From Dermanyssus gallinae (taxonomy: Eukaryota; Arthropoda; Arachnida; Mesostigmata; Dermanyssidae): a DNA stretch of 64,000 nucleotides. Positions 35,506 through 48,999 of the stretch are shown here, piece by piece. Position numbers and translations under genes: made by a program. Below the pieces are notes generated by a model. The model worked only from the letters and a program-made list of their open reading frames with translations, was not told the origin of the DNA and did no database searches. Numbering within the stretch: position 1 is the first letter of the stretch; every line of letters begins with the position of its first letter. The stretch is from positions 1-64,000 of the forward strand of contig QVRM01002480.1 in NCBI GenBank assembly GCA_003439945.1, in the 5' to 3' direction.

Positions 35506-36279
35506 TATAGCAGCCCGCCGCTCAGCCACCATCATTTTTACCATAGGTTATTGACAATAGCAGCAGCAGCAGCAACAGTAGCAGCGGTGAAGGAAACCAC
35601 TGAATACAAACGCCACAATAAGCTACTCAAAATAAGAGTACTTGTCGTTGTCGTCGTCGTAGGCTTCTTCGTCTCCGTAATTCGAACACCACCACGCTGC
35701 GGAAGAACATCGCATCGCGACTCGTGACGCCGCTAGGTCAACGCGGCCGATCTGCCACAAAGCCGGAACCAGCGAACAGGACAAATATGCTATCGACGAT
35801 GGCACTGATGCCCAGACAGGCACGCCCGTCCGCCTTTCCGCTTAAAAACACACATACACACAACAACAACAACACCAGTGGCAAACACAAAGGCTCACAT
35901 ACAGACACCTCGCACATTGATGTTTGCATTTGTTTGTGTGTGTGCGTGAGGGTGTATACAGTACAACAGCATACATGTACCAACATATCATTCTAAGCCA
36001 TGCTCTAACCACATAGCGCTAAGCACACATGCGCTAGACACGCAAGCTACTTGAAGGGTCTTTTTGCGCGCCAAATTTGAATGAGCGGCGCGGCTCGAAG
36101 GAACGCGGGGGGCGGGGGTGGGTTGGGGGGTATAAGGGAACGGTAGGACTATTCCACGCACGGCTATCATCATCTGCGCAATAGCGCAGCCATGGGTAGC
36201 CAGACCACTTCGCGCGCCTTTGGGATGCCAGTACAGTAGTGGACAAGCTGCTGGACAACGACGACGGAAAAACGTAAGA

Positions 36280-36430
36280 CAGTAAAACAACAGCAACGGC
36301 AGCAACAACAACAATAACAGCGCCAACAACAACAGCAGCAACAACAACATCGACAAGATCGTTTACAAGCAAACAACTAGGCCAGCTGCGGTTAATTGCT
36401 GTTGTTGTTGCTGCTGTTGCTGCTGCAATT
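36280..36430. repeat. CAA tract followed by a GTT/GCT tract
   Basis: Plus-strand CAA/CAG units (36290-36355) are followed within 40 bp by GTT/GCT units (36398-36425). This is a local head-to-head arrangement able to fold back. Confidence 0.75.
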
Positions 36431-36814
36431 GCGTCTTTTCTAGCGCCTTCCGCCACAGATGGCCAATGCTTGTCGATTAGGGAGGAGCCGGCTGGCTGCC
36501 AATGGATGCTGCGGCAATACGGTAATAATTACCGTTTTTACGCTATTGTTGCTGACCCTGTTGTTGTGGTTGTTGTTGTTGTTATTTTCGTTAGAGTTAT
36601 GTATCATCACTCGTGGTTGGTGTCGTTGTTGTATTTATTACTGGACACGCCGGACATCGGAGAGCAGTGAGACAACTGAATGACAACGACCGAAAGAGGC
36701 AAAATCGAACAGCATGGGAACCAACGGGAAGAGAGGCGGGAGATTAAATACAACGACACAGCTCGAATACCATACCATGCACGTATGCCTTGCACTGCTA
36801 ATAATGCAGTGATG

Positions 36815-36930
36815 CTGGAGTTATTGTCGTTGTTGCTGTTATTGTTGTTATTGGTGTTGTTGTTACTGTTGTTGTTGCTGCTGCTGCTGTTGTTGTTGCT
36901 GTTGTTGGTGTTGCTGCTGTTGTTGGGTCG
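36815..36930. repeat. (GTT)n tract
   Basis: About 115 bp of GTT/GCT/ATT triplets, no gene. Confidence 0.9.
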
Positions 36931-37502
36931 GGTATGGCGGTGCGGTGTTTCGGGTGGTGCATGCCTCGGCAATCCGTCAAGTCCGTAAGTAGACGAAAAA
37001 CACACAAGAAGGACAAAGACGAACAACAGGAAGAAAACGAAGAGGAAGAAGTGAAAGAAGATGAACTAAAAATGAAGACCACGAAAACCGATGGCCAGTA
37101 GTCTAATTAGCAGCCCGTCACCGTGGATCTATCGTGTCTCGGTTGTGGCGGCTTCTTTTGTGCCTTCCAGGAAGTCCAATCGTTGACGTATTGTCCTGTG
37201 CCCCCATCGCATAGAACCAGGACAATTACACGTGTGTGTGTGTACACGTCGCACTGTCGCATGTCTACGTGGCAGTCAGTTAGGGGTTTACCCTGTACAG
37301 GAGGATGCCGTTGCACCACGAGAGCTGTACGTTGAAAGATCGCTGGCTCGATATGTGCTCGATTCATTCGCATCTTTCTCCCCTTATCCCCCGGATCAGA
37401 GAGAGAGAGAGAGGGAAAGAGAAATAAATCCCGCTTTAAACGTACGCTCACTAAAAATGATGTGATGATCGTTATCATCACAATCTAACTTCATTTAATT
37501 AG

Positions 37503-37507
<5 letters not shown>

Positions 37508-37568
<61 letters not shown>
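37508..37568. repeat. (TA)n microsatellite, 61 bp
   Basis: An uninterrupted TA run in non-coding DNA. Confidence 0.95.
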
Positions 37569-37571
<3 letters not shown>

Positions 37572-39249
37572 ATCTTTTGGACCTCGCGAGACGGACATGC
37601 TGTGTTCGCCCCAGGACAGACAATCTAGACTCAACGACTGCTCCTAGCGGATTGGCTCTACTAGAACGCAAGAACAATAATCATGAAATCGAGGAAGCAC
37701 GACCATGGATGATGAAGCGACGGTTCCAGATTGCACGTGTTGGACCACACCTGAGAATGCGTATATACAAAAAAAATATATATATATAACGAACATTTAT
37801 AAAAAGCAAATTACTTTCCACAAGTGGTTTTGCTATTTTGCCACGACGACCCGATACAGCGATAGCTTATTACCACAGGCCGGCATCCAAGACCGATCAG
37901 CGACTTCTAAGGTACGCCACACGCCTTGTCCTGCGTCTTCTTGATCTAGATACCGACGCCAGAGGAGATACGTGTCACTATCGTGGTGGCGTTTGTCGGC
38001 GTCTTCTCCACGATGTCCCCGATCCTTCCGCTTTCCCAACCCCGAGGGGAAACTGTGGGGCTCGCTGAACGTGGCCCCTCGCGAGCCCACCGAGGCATTC
38101 GGTGGCAGCCGTAGAGTGGGCCATGTCTCTGTTCTGGCCATTTTTCCATTTCGATCATCGAGACATCGCGACAATCGCGATCGATCCGCGCACGGATCAT
38201 CGGACGGGGACTGAACGCAATGAACGATGGCACATGAAACGAAGTGCCGGAAATTCTTCTTCGCTAGAAATTCTTCGTTTCGATCGGCGCTCATCGCCTT
38301 CGGCTTCGGAAAACGAGCAAGATGTGTGCGACAAAAACAACAATAACAACAACAACAAATTGATAACGTGTGATGCAGACCAGAACAACAACGACGGCGA
38401 CAACAATTATTCATAAAGCAGCAGCAGATGCACCAGAGATGGTTAGATGCCGTAACATCGTCGGCCACAATAGCAGCGGCAATAAAAAAAACAACAACAA
38501 CGACATCAGCAACACGGAACAACAGCAATAACGAACAACCTATCTAAATATATAACTAACAAAAACAAAACGACTTTTGATCGACAAAAATCGATACACA
38601 CAAGTTCATCGATGCCAACTAACTCGGATCGCACCAACTGTACAACCACCCATTCATAAATCACGTCCACAGGCGCGACTCGTTACTTAACTCAACAGTA
38701 GTTAGTACTTGATTACGACAACAAAACGCTGCTGCTGCTGATGTTGCTGCTTTACGGCTGCTGTTTTTCATGGCATAATTTCGATTGCTTTTACTTCAAC
38801 GGCCATGATGATACCCAATATGCCCCAGCCATGACGGCAGCTTCTTCCTTGTCAGCAATTATTACTGTAGACTAACTGCTGGTAATCCAGGCCTTCAACC
38901 ATTCATTATGGTTGTGAGAACTCAAGTATCGTAAGATACAGTTCTGCTAGTAAACCACGTTGTCAATCAATCAACCAATCAATCGCCGTGCTCATTACTA
39001 TCAGCAGTATAATTATTAGAGGCCGCATTCTAGTAGTTCATGATTGCAGCGGGCCAACCACACATATTAGCAGCTAGCGGCGGTAAAACACACCAGTCGC
39101 GTAGAGACGGACGTCGGCGCACAACTACGAGCAGATGTGAGCCTGCCGAGAGAGAGCGTTTAGTTGGCACATATGTAGACGGTTTGTCGCGACCATGGCG
39201 GTCCAATGCGTGGCCGCAACGAGATTGCCAGAAAGAAATATTGAAAGAA
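37569..39249. other. Gene-free stretch
   Basis: A 231-codon minus-strand frame (38528-37833) overlaps CAA repeats at 38330-38530. The 37840-38300 portion is non-repetitive and CpG-rich but has no domain I recognise. Confidence 0.4.
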
Positions 39250-39530
39250 TGTCAACCACAAAAACAATCGAACCAGCCACGATAACACCTGACGCAGCAA
39301 CAGCAACAATCAGAACAACAAAAGCAACGGCAACAAGAATAGCGACAACAACAACAACAACAGTAGCAACAAGAACAAGCAATAGCAACAACAACAACGG
39401 CAGAGTTACAGCAACAAGTGCAGCACCAGCAGCAGCAACAACAACAATACAGCAACAGCAACAACAATAACAACACAACAACAACAACAGCAGCAGCAAC
39501 AATAACAACAACAACAACAGCGGCGACACT
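39250..39530. repeat. (CAA)n/(CAG)n tract
   Basis: About 280 bp of CAA, CAG, GCAACAA and AGCAACA triplets with few breaks. Confidence 0.9.
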
Positions 39531-40192
39531 AGCCCGGAAAAAGTGGAGCAACAGGAAACTCGGCTGATCGGCGGCAGCACACGGCAGCTTGGTCACGCAA
39601 CGGGAGAAGAAGGAGAACGACAAAAATATTTAAATATATATATATCAATTTTTTTATCTTTAAATCAGAAGGTATTGAGGGAGAGAGGACGGGCAAAGGC
39701 GAATTATTGTCTATACGTTGACGCTTGTTGATGATGATGATGATGATGATGATGACGTCGGCTCGGGAAGGCGAAGAACTAGAAGGGCTTCGACTGGCAG
39801 CCTCCCTCCCCCCCTCGGCCGGGGATTTTCGTCGGCACCACGTTCCATCTCGTTCGCCACGTCGTCGAACCCCAGCCGTGGTAAATCAGCCGACGCCACA
39901 AATACAGCAGCAGTCAAACTATAGATGATCGCGTCACAATAACAGGAATATTTCTAGTAAAAGATAGTGGTTGTCGTCGTCGTCGTTGTCAAGGTAATCA
40001 TCATACATCGTAACAACAGCAGCAGCAGCAGCAGAAGATCCACACCTACTAAACTACTACTACTACTACTACTAGATAAAGCAGTGGAGATAGACTTTGT
40101 GGTAGTAGCATTCATCGTAGTAGTCAAAGTAAAAACTGTCTGTGTAGCAGCAACAGCAGCAGCTGTTGCGCGTGTTGTCATCATCTCCATCT

Positions 40193-40475
40193 TCGTTGTT
40201 GTCGATGTTAATGTTGTTGTCGATGTTGATGTTGTTGTCTGTATTGATGTTGTTGTCAGTATGGATGTTGTTGTCGATGTTAATGTTGTTGTCGATGTTG
40301 ATGTTGTTGTCTCTATTGACGTTGTTGTCAGTGTGGATGTTGTTGTCGATGTTGATGTTGATGTTGTTGTCGTTGTCGATGTTGGTGTTGTTGTTGTGGT
40401 CGTCGGTGTTGTTGTTTGTTGTAGTGTTGTTTTCGTCGGTGTTGTTGTTTGTTGTAGTGTTGATGTCGTTGTCGA

Positions 40476-40506
<31 letters not shown>

Positions 40507-40545
40507 ATTGTCACTGCTGTTGCTGTTGTTGTTGCTGTCGTACTC
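40193..40545. repeat. 18-bp minisatellite GATGTTGTTGTCGATGTT and relatives
   Basis: Units of about 18 bp (GTTGTTGTCGATGTTGAT with GTATTGATG or GTATGGATG variants) in about twelve copies, passing into pure (GTT)n. Because 18 is a multiple of three, three frames stay open for 130-200 codons as Val/Asp or Leu/Met repeats. This looks like repeat structure, not a gene. Confidence 0.85.
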
Positions 40546-41397
40546 GATATAATTTACTGCTGATCAGATGTATTTGCTTTCGTTTGATCGATTCATCCAC
40601 TCATCTATCCATTGATCGATACACGACGTGGTGTATAGGCGAGCCGCGGACACCGCGGAAGATAGCGAAGTGGTGGGGCGGTCGTATATCGGGGTTTGCT
40701 GCTGCTGCTGCTGCTGTTGTTGTTCAAATACTTGTTACAAGCAATGGCTTTTGATGTTGTGATGCAGTATGCAGTGTTGCTTTTGATGCTGTGATGCAGT
40801 ATGCAGTGTCGCTGGTAAGCAGCATCAACAGCAACAACAATAACAACCATACCAACAATACGAGCAACAGTAATAACAATCAACAACAATGTGTCTGCCT
40901 ACCGAAAGCAGGCCGGAAGAGACCAGAGCTGCGTCGTTTGCTTGCTTGCTTTTTCTTTGACGCTAGCTCTTTCTGCAATAAAGCAACGTCCTTAAAACTG
41001 TTTTTATTTCTAGCTCTTTCTGCCCCTGCTGCTGCTGCTGGTATTGCCAGTGGTGGTGTCGTGCGGATAATACCTGTGGTCATGACAATGTCGATGAGAA
41101 CAATATGAGAAGAAAAACAAAAGTAAGCATCCAGGTGGCGACCGGACGCAGCGTGGATGTGTATGTCTCAAACATAAAAGAGGGAAGGGCGGGTAAAGAA
41201 GAGCAGAGAGAAAACGAGATCGATAAACAATTATGGACGACACGACGAAACGCATAGGTTGAGATCTGATCAAGAGATCTGGAACAAAAAGAGGCGGAAG
41301 AAGAAAATTTGAAATCAACAAAGAAAAGCGGCGTGCTATGCAGCCGTTAGCAGATCAAGCCAGTCCTTCTAAACGAAACAAGGGCAATAATGACGAC

Positions 41398-41404
41398 GAC
41401 GATT

Positions 41405-41447
<43 letters not shown>

Positions 41448-41552
41448 AATCGACAACGTCATCAACATCAACATCGACAACAACATCAACTTCGACAACG
41501 ATATCAACATCGACAATGACAACAACAAAAACAGCAACAATAACAACAGGCG
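41398..41552. repeat. (CAA)n tract with ATCGACAACATC units
   Basis: A pure CAA run of about 50 bp followed by CATCAACATCGACAAC units. It resembles, in opposite sense, the 40.2-kb minisatellite 850 bp away. Confidence 0.85.
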
Positions 41553-41860
41553 GCGCACATAGCCATGATTTGCTTTAATGCTAATACAACTTGGCGCAAA
41601 AAGTAAGAGGGACGCGTGGTAGACTGGTCAGTGATGTTGCAAATACACTGGCCGTAAACATGAGCAAGGTTGCACCCACCGCGGTGGACCGGGGGCGCTC
41701 CCGTATGGCCATCGGCCATTGGCTAACTGCATCCGCGACTGCATCCGCGTTATGCAATACTAATAATAATAATAGCTACTACATGCACACGTTACTATAA
41801 TAGTTAATTACATGTACGTATATACACAGATGCGTTCATATGAACATTTGCATGTAGTTT

Positions 41861-41861
<1 letters not shown>

Positions 41862-41900
<39 letters not shown>

Positions 41901-41923
41901 TGTATATATATATATATATATAC

Positions 41924-41979
<56 letters not shown>

Positions 41980-41988
41980 CATATTATA

Positions 41989-42040
<52 letters not shown>
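41862..42040. repeat. (TA)n compound array, about 180 bp
   Basis: TA runs are broken by CATATATG and TTATATATATACATATTA units. It lies about 95 bp upstream of the decayed LINE; another TA tract (42961-42993) lies just downstream of it. Confidence 0.95.
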
Positions 42041-42044
<4 letters not shown>

Positions 42045-42133
42045 CTAGCAAAGCCACTTAAATGTATTTAAATGCATAATTAAGCTGCCCAGTGAAGACT
42101 ATTCTAAGCTGTAGAATACGACACGCTTGACAC

Positions 42134-42955
42134 CTTATCCCGAAATATGGTAAACTGCAACGAGATCCTTCGGCATACCGTCATATAGGTATGTTCCCTG
42201 CGTATTCAAATTAACTGAGCACATTATCAACGAACGATTTGTTAATAGACCTAGAAGACTACCTGAATCCGCGCTGTGTGGCACATAGCAGAAAAGTGCT
42301 AAACATACCTGAATCACAAAAAATACGCCGAGAACAAACCGGTCGCATTGCCTGACCATCCCTTTTAGATGTTAAAAATGTGTTTAACACGCTTTTGTGA
42401 GACGCCATCAGCAAAACACTTGTGGCGAAGACATATCTCTCTACTGACAACGTATCCTAGCATAATACCTAGACAAACGGTATTTATCTAAAAAAGCTGG
42501 ACTACGTAGCCCCAACGTAGGGATCCAAACTGAGATTAATCCTAGGAAATATAGCCTACGATGACATCCACGTTCCCCACGAGTCCACTTCGTCGTGAAA
42601 GTAGACAGTCTGGCACTGATCGTCACCGCCCGTGATAAGGATCTACTCGAATGACTAATCAGCGGAGTCTCCGCGGATATACGGCATGCTTGGCCTCAAA
42701 TTCCCTATAACAAAAGCAATTGTTGTACACACCTGAAGCATCCTCCGCAGAATCTTAGCCTACTAAAAGGCCCTCTAGTAACACCGACACCCACGGTTGA
42801 GTATCTAACTGTGATCCTAGATCAGGCTTCCACAAGAATACCTCACGTGCGTTATGCAGCATAGGAGCTGACCAAACGAAGACAGTTCTGCGGTCACCAA
42901 AAGGTACGGCAGAATTTTATCGTGCCCTTAACAACGACGTAAACTATCTCTCTAA
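42134..42955 (+). pseudogene. Decayed non-LTR retrotransposon reverse transcriptase (R1/Jockey-like)
   Basis: Reading the plus strand gives, in the order expected for a LINE reverse transcriptase: LIPKYGKLQRDPSAYRHIGM (family form LIPKpgK...dPsaYRPI), then a segment like DLEDYLNP, LDVKNVFNTLL (form LDVKNAFNs), a stop, then AISKTL, GSKLRLILGNIAYDDIHVPH (form GvpQGSvLGPlLwNiaYDd), VDSLALIVTARDKDLLE (the YADD box region, here degenerate), GLKFPITKAIVVHT and VEYLTVILDQASTRIPHVRY (form YLGViLD...HI). The first half stays in one frame with several stops. A frameshift precedes VDSLAL, and at least one more indel follows. The catalytic YADD motif is lost, so the element is inactive. The copy is 5'-truncated and without endonuclease. 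Clade assignment within the R1/Jockey/LOA group is from memory and unresolved. A TA tract follows directly. Confidence 0.8.
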
Positions 42956-42960
42956 AATAT

Positions 42961-42999
<39 letters not shown>

Positions 43000-43136
43000 T
43001 TATATATATAAGTCCGTGAAAATGCAGTACCAAGCTGAAAGGCAAAAGGCGACTGCAGTGGTGGTAAAAGTCGGCGTAACCGCATTTGAAAAACCCCGCC
43101 GCGGGGAGTTCACTTGGTTTTTTCGTCGACGACGAC

Positions 43137-43290
43137 GACAACAACAACATCAACAACAACCGTAACAGCAACGACATCAACAACGTAACAGCAACGACAT
43201 CAACAGCGTAACAGCAACAATATCAACAACCGTAACAGCAACAACATCAACAACCGTAACAGCAACAATAACAACAACAATAGTAAAAAG
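43137..43290. repeat. 27-bp-class tandem repeat CATCAACAACCGTAACAGCAA
   Basis: Five to six units of CATCAACAACCGTAACAG plus CAACAA, with small length changes. Confidence 0.85.
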
Positions 43291-43747
43291 ATCCTCCTGT
43301 TAGGCGTCCACTGAATAAACAGTAGACGGAGGAGCAGATCAGCAACGTTGACAACGAAGGCGGCCACGGACACACAAGCCGATGGGCATGTGCCCTCCAC
43401 CCATCCTCCCATCAAACCCCCTCAGTTGTCATGATGTTCTTCGTTTTCTTCTCCTTTCCTCATTTTTCTTCTTCTTCTTCTGCTGCAGCTACCGCTGCCG
43501 CCGCCTCGACGTGTTTGTGTATCTATCTCCGAAGACATGCAATATGTCCATTACGACATCATGAGCCCCTCCTCAATATATAGCGGACGGACTGATGCTT
43601 CATTCATCGCTCGCACCATGATCGAAACCAGCCCGAAAAGTCAATGGCGGGCGACACTACGTTTTGCCTATAGCGTGTCGCCGAGATAAGGCGGTACTCG
43701 TCGAGAACACCTGTCACTGTATCCATAACATATTTATAAATATATAC

Positions 43748-43797
<50 letters not shown>

Positions 43798-44704
43798 GTG
43801 CATACGTATCCAAGCAGTGCAAAAATACAAACATCTATCATATTGCAACCATAAAACAAATACAACTAGATGCACTGTAGTTACAATGTTTAAAATGTGT
43901 AAGGGATTACATTCTCGGGTCTCGGCTGCCTCGGCCGGTGAGAGTAGTTGAGTTTCGTGTTCATACAGGTGGGCGATGCGCGACCGCACCGGACAAGCTT
44001 TAGATGGAACAGATTTCGTAGACACGCAACCGACATATGCATATGTGCATGCATACATAGAAGTACATACGAGATGTAGATGGATCTTCAACTGGCGGCG
44101 TGAATAACGTGATGAATAGCGTCCCATCTCGCGTCGTTGGTCTGCGTTTGCGAAGAGAGTCGCCTTGGTGATATAGTCGCCGTAGAAATAATCATTTTGT
44201 TACAAATAGTTCATGTTTGAGTGACGTGATCTCAATTACAATGGTATCATTAACACTAATGGCTGGTAAGTTCTTTACACGGCTCAACGGCTCGCAGTGA
44301 TCTCTCAAGGATGGTGGGAGTAGGGTGCGCATATTTCTATTAGTGATGAGAGAATTGTTCCATTAGTAAAACTATCCTGGTTTGCTGTCTAGCACTCGTA
44401 TTTGTTTGTTTGTTTAATTATTTATATCTTTATTTAGATAGATAGATACTATAAATTAAATTAAAATAAAATTAAGCACTGCTTTCTACTGACATTACGT
44501 GTCTAGCAGCAGGCTACGACCGCCGGCCCGCGGAATCACTGTTACTGCAACACCAGTTAATATCGTATTGTTTCCAACAGCCATATTGGTAGGCATAGAC
44601 GTAATCAAGCAGCCACCAAAGACAATAGCAAATTAAATTTTGACCTTTTAAAACAAATGAGCAGAAATCATTAGTAGAGGAAAGTGAAAACAATACGCAA
44701 TTTA

Positions 44705-44930
44705 CGGCAAGAGCGGCAGCAACAACAACAACAACAACAACAACACCAATACCAACAGCAACAGCGCAAACAACAGCAATAATATAAAAGAAATATTAGC
44801 TGTTGTTGTTGTTGTTGTTGCGGCTATTCTTGTTGTGACTGCTGCTGCTACTGCTGTTGATGCTGTGACTATTGCTATTACGGCTGTTGATAATGTTGCT
44901 GTTGTTGTTGTTGTTGACGTTGTCAACAAA
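44705..44930. repeat. CAA tract and GTT tract, head to head
   Basis: (CAA)n at 44718-44785 is followed by (GTT)n at 44800-44920. The two could form a long fold-back. Confidence 0.8.
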
Positions 44931-46534
44931 CTCTACACTAAACGACAGCTAGAACATGCAGAATGGCAACAGCAACAACAATTCGAAGAACGTCAACAAT
45001 GACGATGCAACCACAAGGCAACTGAGAACGCAACAGCAGCGTCACCAACGGAAGCGCTACCATCATTCGCCTGAGTGAAATAAACTGTAGCGAGAACTGT
45101 GCTGCCTTATACTGTAGTTTCCAGCAACAGCAGCAGCAGTGAAAGTGTACTTAGAGACCAGATTTGTAGAACCAATTGTAGTCGAAATCGGTTAGCACTG
45201 GTTATCACGCACGAATGCATGCATGCACGCACACATAATTTAAACAGTACACACAGCTCAGTGTGCGTGGTGGGGTAACGAAGGTCAACTGAATATTATT
45301 GCTTATTCTCTGAATAGGCACTGTATTTAAATAAAATATATACATTTGGGTTAACATTAATGCCCAATTCCCTTTCGGTCGAGCAGCAACAAGACGATCT
45401 CTTTTCGAGCTATGCATTTGGGCTCGTGTGTCACTTGAGATCTTGTGGTTGTGTGTATGCGATTAGAAACGCAACTGCAGAACTCCTCATTGGACAAAAC
45501 ATAGTCGTATCACATCATTAGTTTAGTAAGTAAATTCAATCGCATTGTAACGATGCAGGTGTTTGGTTGTATTGCTGTCACGGCTATTATTGCTTCTCCT
45601 GTTGCTGTTGTTCCTAGACTTGTTGTTGCTGTTCTCGTGTCAGTGGATGTTTTGCTTTTCATCTAGAGCCCCTGTGGCCTAGCTACGGTTGCCCCGACGC
45701 TCCGCCGTATCTGTGTTCTGGCTGCCGAAAGCATGAAAGGACTTAAATGAAACTAGCCAGTCGAGGCTAGTCGTCACGACAGAATGTCTTTGACAATGTA
45801 AACAACAACCATAACAGCAACAACAACAACAACAGCAACAGCAACAGAAGCAATGCAAGCACTAAGAGCAGGTCCAGTAGCAACATCGTTCACTGCTCGA
45901 TCGCGCTGATTATGCAATAACCGCATAACCGCCGCACAGTCGCCTTCAGCCAACCAACCAACCAACCAAGCATCCATCCAGCCGGCTAGCTGCTAATCAT
46001 TTTGAGATTTCAACACTACCCGCACCACTACCACCACGATCATACCCCACAGCAGCAGCAGCAGCAACAGCAGTAGCAGATCAGCAACGCTACGCCGAGC
46101 ACCAACGTACAAGTAGTATCTACTAATAGTACTGCTAGCAGTAATAGAAGAAGAAATTCTAGAAGTACTTGGGGTGTTGGTTGGTCGGTTGGTCGGTCGG
46201 TCGGTGGGGTCGCCTCCCCCGAACCCCTCTGCTGCGCGATCGACCTATTGGCCCGTGATTCAGTCAGTCAGTTAGTCAATCAGTGGGTCGCGTCAGTCGC
46301 GGTGCAGCAACAGCAGCGGCGGCGGCGGCGGTGCTGGCGACAACGACACATTCACTTCTTCAGTTTATGCCATATATCTTTCTATTTTTTTTGTCCATTC
46401 AGCCATCTATCCATTCATCTATCAATAATCACTCAGCATATTTACTCGATCGTCGTCAAGTCAAACGTCTTTTTATCTGGGCGCCGTCGAATTGGCAGCA
46501 AGTAAGTTAAGTGAAATACATATAAAAAAAAAAA

Positions 46535-46574
<40 letters not shown>

Positions 46575-46699
46575 AGAGTGAAGTTGAATAGAGAAAACGC
46601 GCGAATGACCTAACGCGCGAAACGAAACGAAAGCGCAAGGTGAAAAGGGCAATAGCCAGTATATATACATATTCCCTACATTGATTGCTCCCTGGATGT

Positions 46700-47030
46700 A
46701 TGGCCATTACAGCAACAACAGCAACAGCAGCAGCAGCAGCCGCTGCTGAGATGTTCAAGCGACAAAGAATAATAACGACAACAACAAGTACAACTACCTA
46801 CTGCCACAATACCAACGACGGCAACAACAACGATCAATAAACAATACTGATGATAATACTGACAATAATAGAACAACAACAACAGCAACAGCAGCAATGA
46901 TAATCATGCTAATATGCAACTAGCAACAACAACAACAGCAACAGCTGTACCAGCCGCAACAACAACAACAACAAAAACAACAACAGCTGCTGCACCGGCC
47001 GCAACAACAACAACAACAACAGCAACAAAG
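46700..47030. repeat. (CAA)n/(CAG)n tracts with a duplicated cassette
   Basis: The cassette CAACAGCTGTACCAGCCGCA is followed about 55 bp later by CAACAGCTGCTGCACCGGCC, each followed by (CAA)n. Confidence 0.8.
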
Positions 47031-47266
47031 CTACAATGACTCCCTATAGTGCAGGGTCACTACAGCTTTGTTGTTTTCGTTCGTGTGTCATTTAACTAAT
47101 ATTGTCGGTCGGCCGGTGACAACCTGATGTCATCTGCAGGCGTCTGTCTCCTTGGAACTGGATGTGTACCCGCATGCATTAAGCGTAGGTAGAATTAAAA
47201 AATAATATATACATGGTTATATATATATATGTTTGTCACCTGCCCATATAAAATGTCACATGAAGC

Positions 47267-47309
<43 letters not shown>

Positions 47310-48053
47310 CCGTCCTGCAATGCCTTTGTTGATGGTTTTAATGCCCATCGGGGGGAGGGGGGAAGGGTTAAATTCCAACACGTAACCCGTTTTGTTATGG
47401 TCCAGCTGTTGCAACTGATGTATGCTGTGCATACAAGACTGGTAGTGGTGTTGTTGTTGTTGTTACTGTTGTTGTTGCGGCAGAAGCAAGACCAGCCACA
47501 CAGTTGTTGATTTTCTTGTCAAGGTCGCCATCGTCGACGACAACAACAACAACATCAGCAGCAGCAGCACCAGCAGCAGACCAGCAGCATGCCTGTAATA
47601 TCTATGAGCCGAGAGTCAGGGGCCGCTTGCACCCCCTGCGCCGGCCTAACCCGGCCAGCTCCACAGGGCTGCTTGGGGGACCCAAACCCCCTGCGACTTC
47701 TAACCACCCCCACCAACCATGCGCACGCACGAACCCCCCCCCCTCCTCCCCTCCTCCCTTTCCATATACCAAGTTTGTCTGCGTGTTCTTGGTGGTAGTG
47801 GTGTTTGCGCTGCCTCTACCAATCCGCCGTTTCAAAGGCTCTACGACTTAACTTTGACTATATGCTTACTACTATATGCTTACTACTTCTACTGCTGCTG
47901 CTGCTGCGGCTAAAACGACGCTTATTAAAAAAACTCCGACTTACAGTACAGCAGCGTCTGGGCGCCGAGGCCTTCCGACACGCCATCAGCGCGTGCTTGC
48001 AGTGAACTTGGGTCAAATGTTGATTTATTATTATCTATTATATTATTATATTA

Positions 48054-48103
<50 letters not shown>

Positions 48104-48958
48104 TTTATTATTATTATATATTATTATTATTAGATTATTATATATATTATTATTCTTCTTCCGCTCACCGTGACGCATGACGGCAAACATCGCTGCAAAT
48201 CAAGATGCTTCGCATAATTTGCTCGTTAGGTTTTGTAATCACAGTCGAAGCGGGTCAGTACTAGTAGTATATTGTTGTTGTGCTGATAGTATTTTTACTG
48301 TTTTGCCATATTAGAGTTGTTGTTGTTGCTATCGTTACTGTGCTGTTGTTGTTGTTGCTATCGTTTCTGTTGCTGTTGTTGTTGCTGCCACACTATGCAA
48401 CCACTACGGCCGTTATCCGCAATTGCAAAAAACCAACACGAACGCGATTCGATTGAATTGGTAGACCCTCCATCGTCAATCTGGTGAGATAGAGGAGCTG
48501 ATTGCTATACGAAAATGGCTTGTATGTATTATAGTAGCCTGTCTAGTATGACGTGGCAGACAATCATAGTTTGACTGGCCTCGTTAGCATATTTGTGGAC
48601 GAACAACTTTGATTTCTCAATTTGCGCATCGATTTTTCCATATGCAGATAGGTTTGCCGCGTTGTAGCTGTCGTTGTGTTGAGTCGTTCGTTACCACCAC
48701 TCTCATCTTGCAGCGGTGGCAATTTTTGCCGTATCGTTCTAGGCATATCTCCGTTCTTCCGTCAACAGGCGGATGCCTGTTGCCGATGCTGCGTCTGCTA
48801 CTGTCGACTACAGCGTAATCGGCGTAACGCGGTGGATACAGCAGCTTAAGGTCTAGGCAATTTTTTTATGTAGCTCTCTGCTGGCATTCCAGACGCGAAC
48901 CATACCCGCCGCCTCCGATGCCACTTGGTATGACTGATACAGGAGCCTTAAATAAACG

Positions 48959-48999
<41 letters not shown>

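Larger units (their letters stand above)
42961..46699. other. Gene-free stretch
   Basis: TA tracts at 42961-42993, 43738-43794 and 46535-46556, GATA-like runs near 44440, and triplet tracts listed separately. 43800-44700 and 45200-45780 show no coding signal. Confidence 0.5.

Noticed and set aside
36607..37026. Apparent signal peptide (FVFVLLVCFSSTYG) on the minus strand, considered as the missing first exon of the gene
   Set aside because: The start is TTG, the frame runs straight into a poly-Asn CAA tract, and the phase needed to join the 19.8-kb exon was not demonstrated.
39954..40563. Overlapping frames of 186 and 198 codons on opposite strands
   Set aside because: Both are translations of an 18-bp GTT-based minisatellite. 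Openness follows from the period being a multiple of three.
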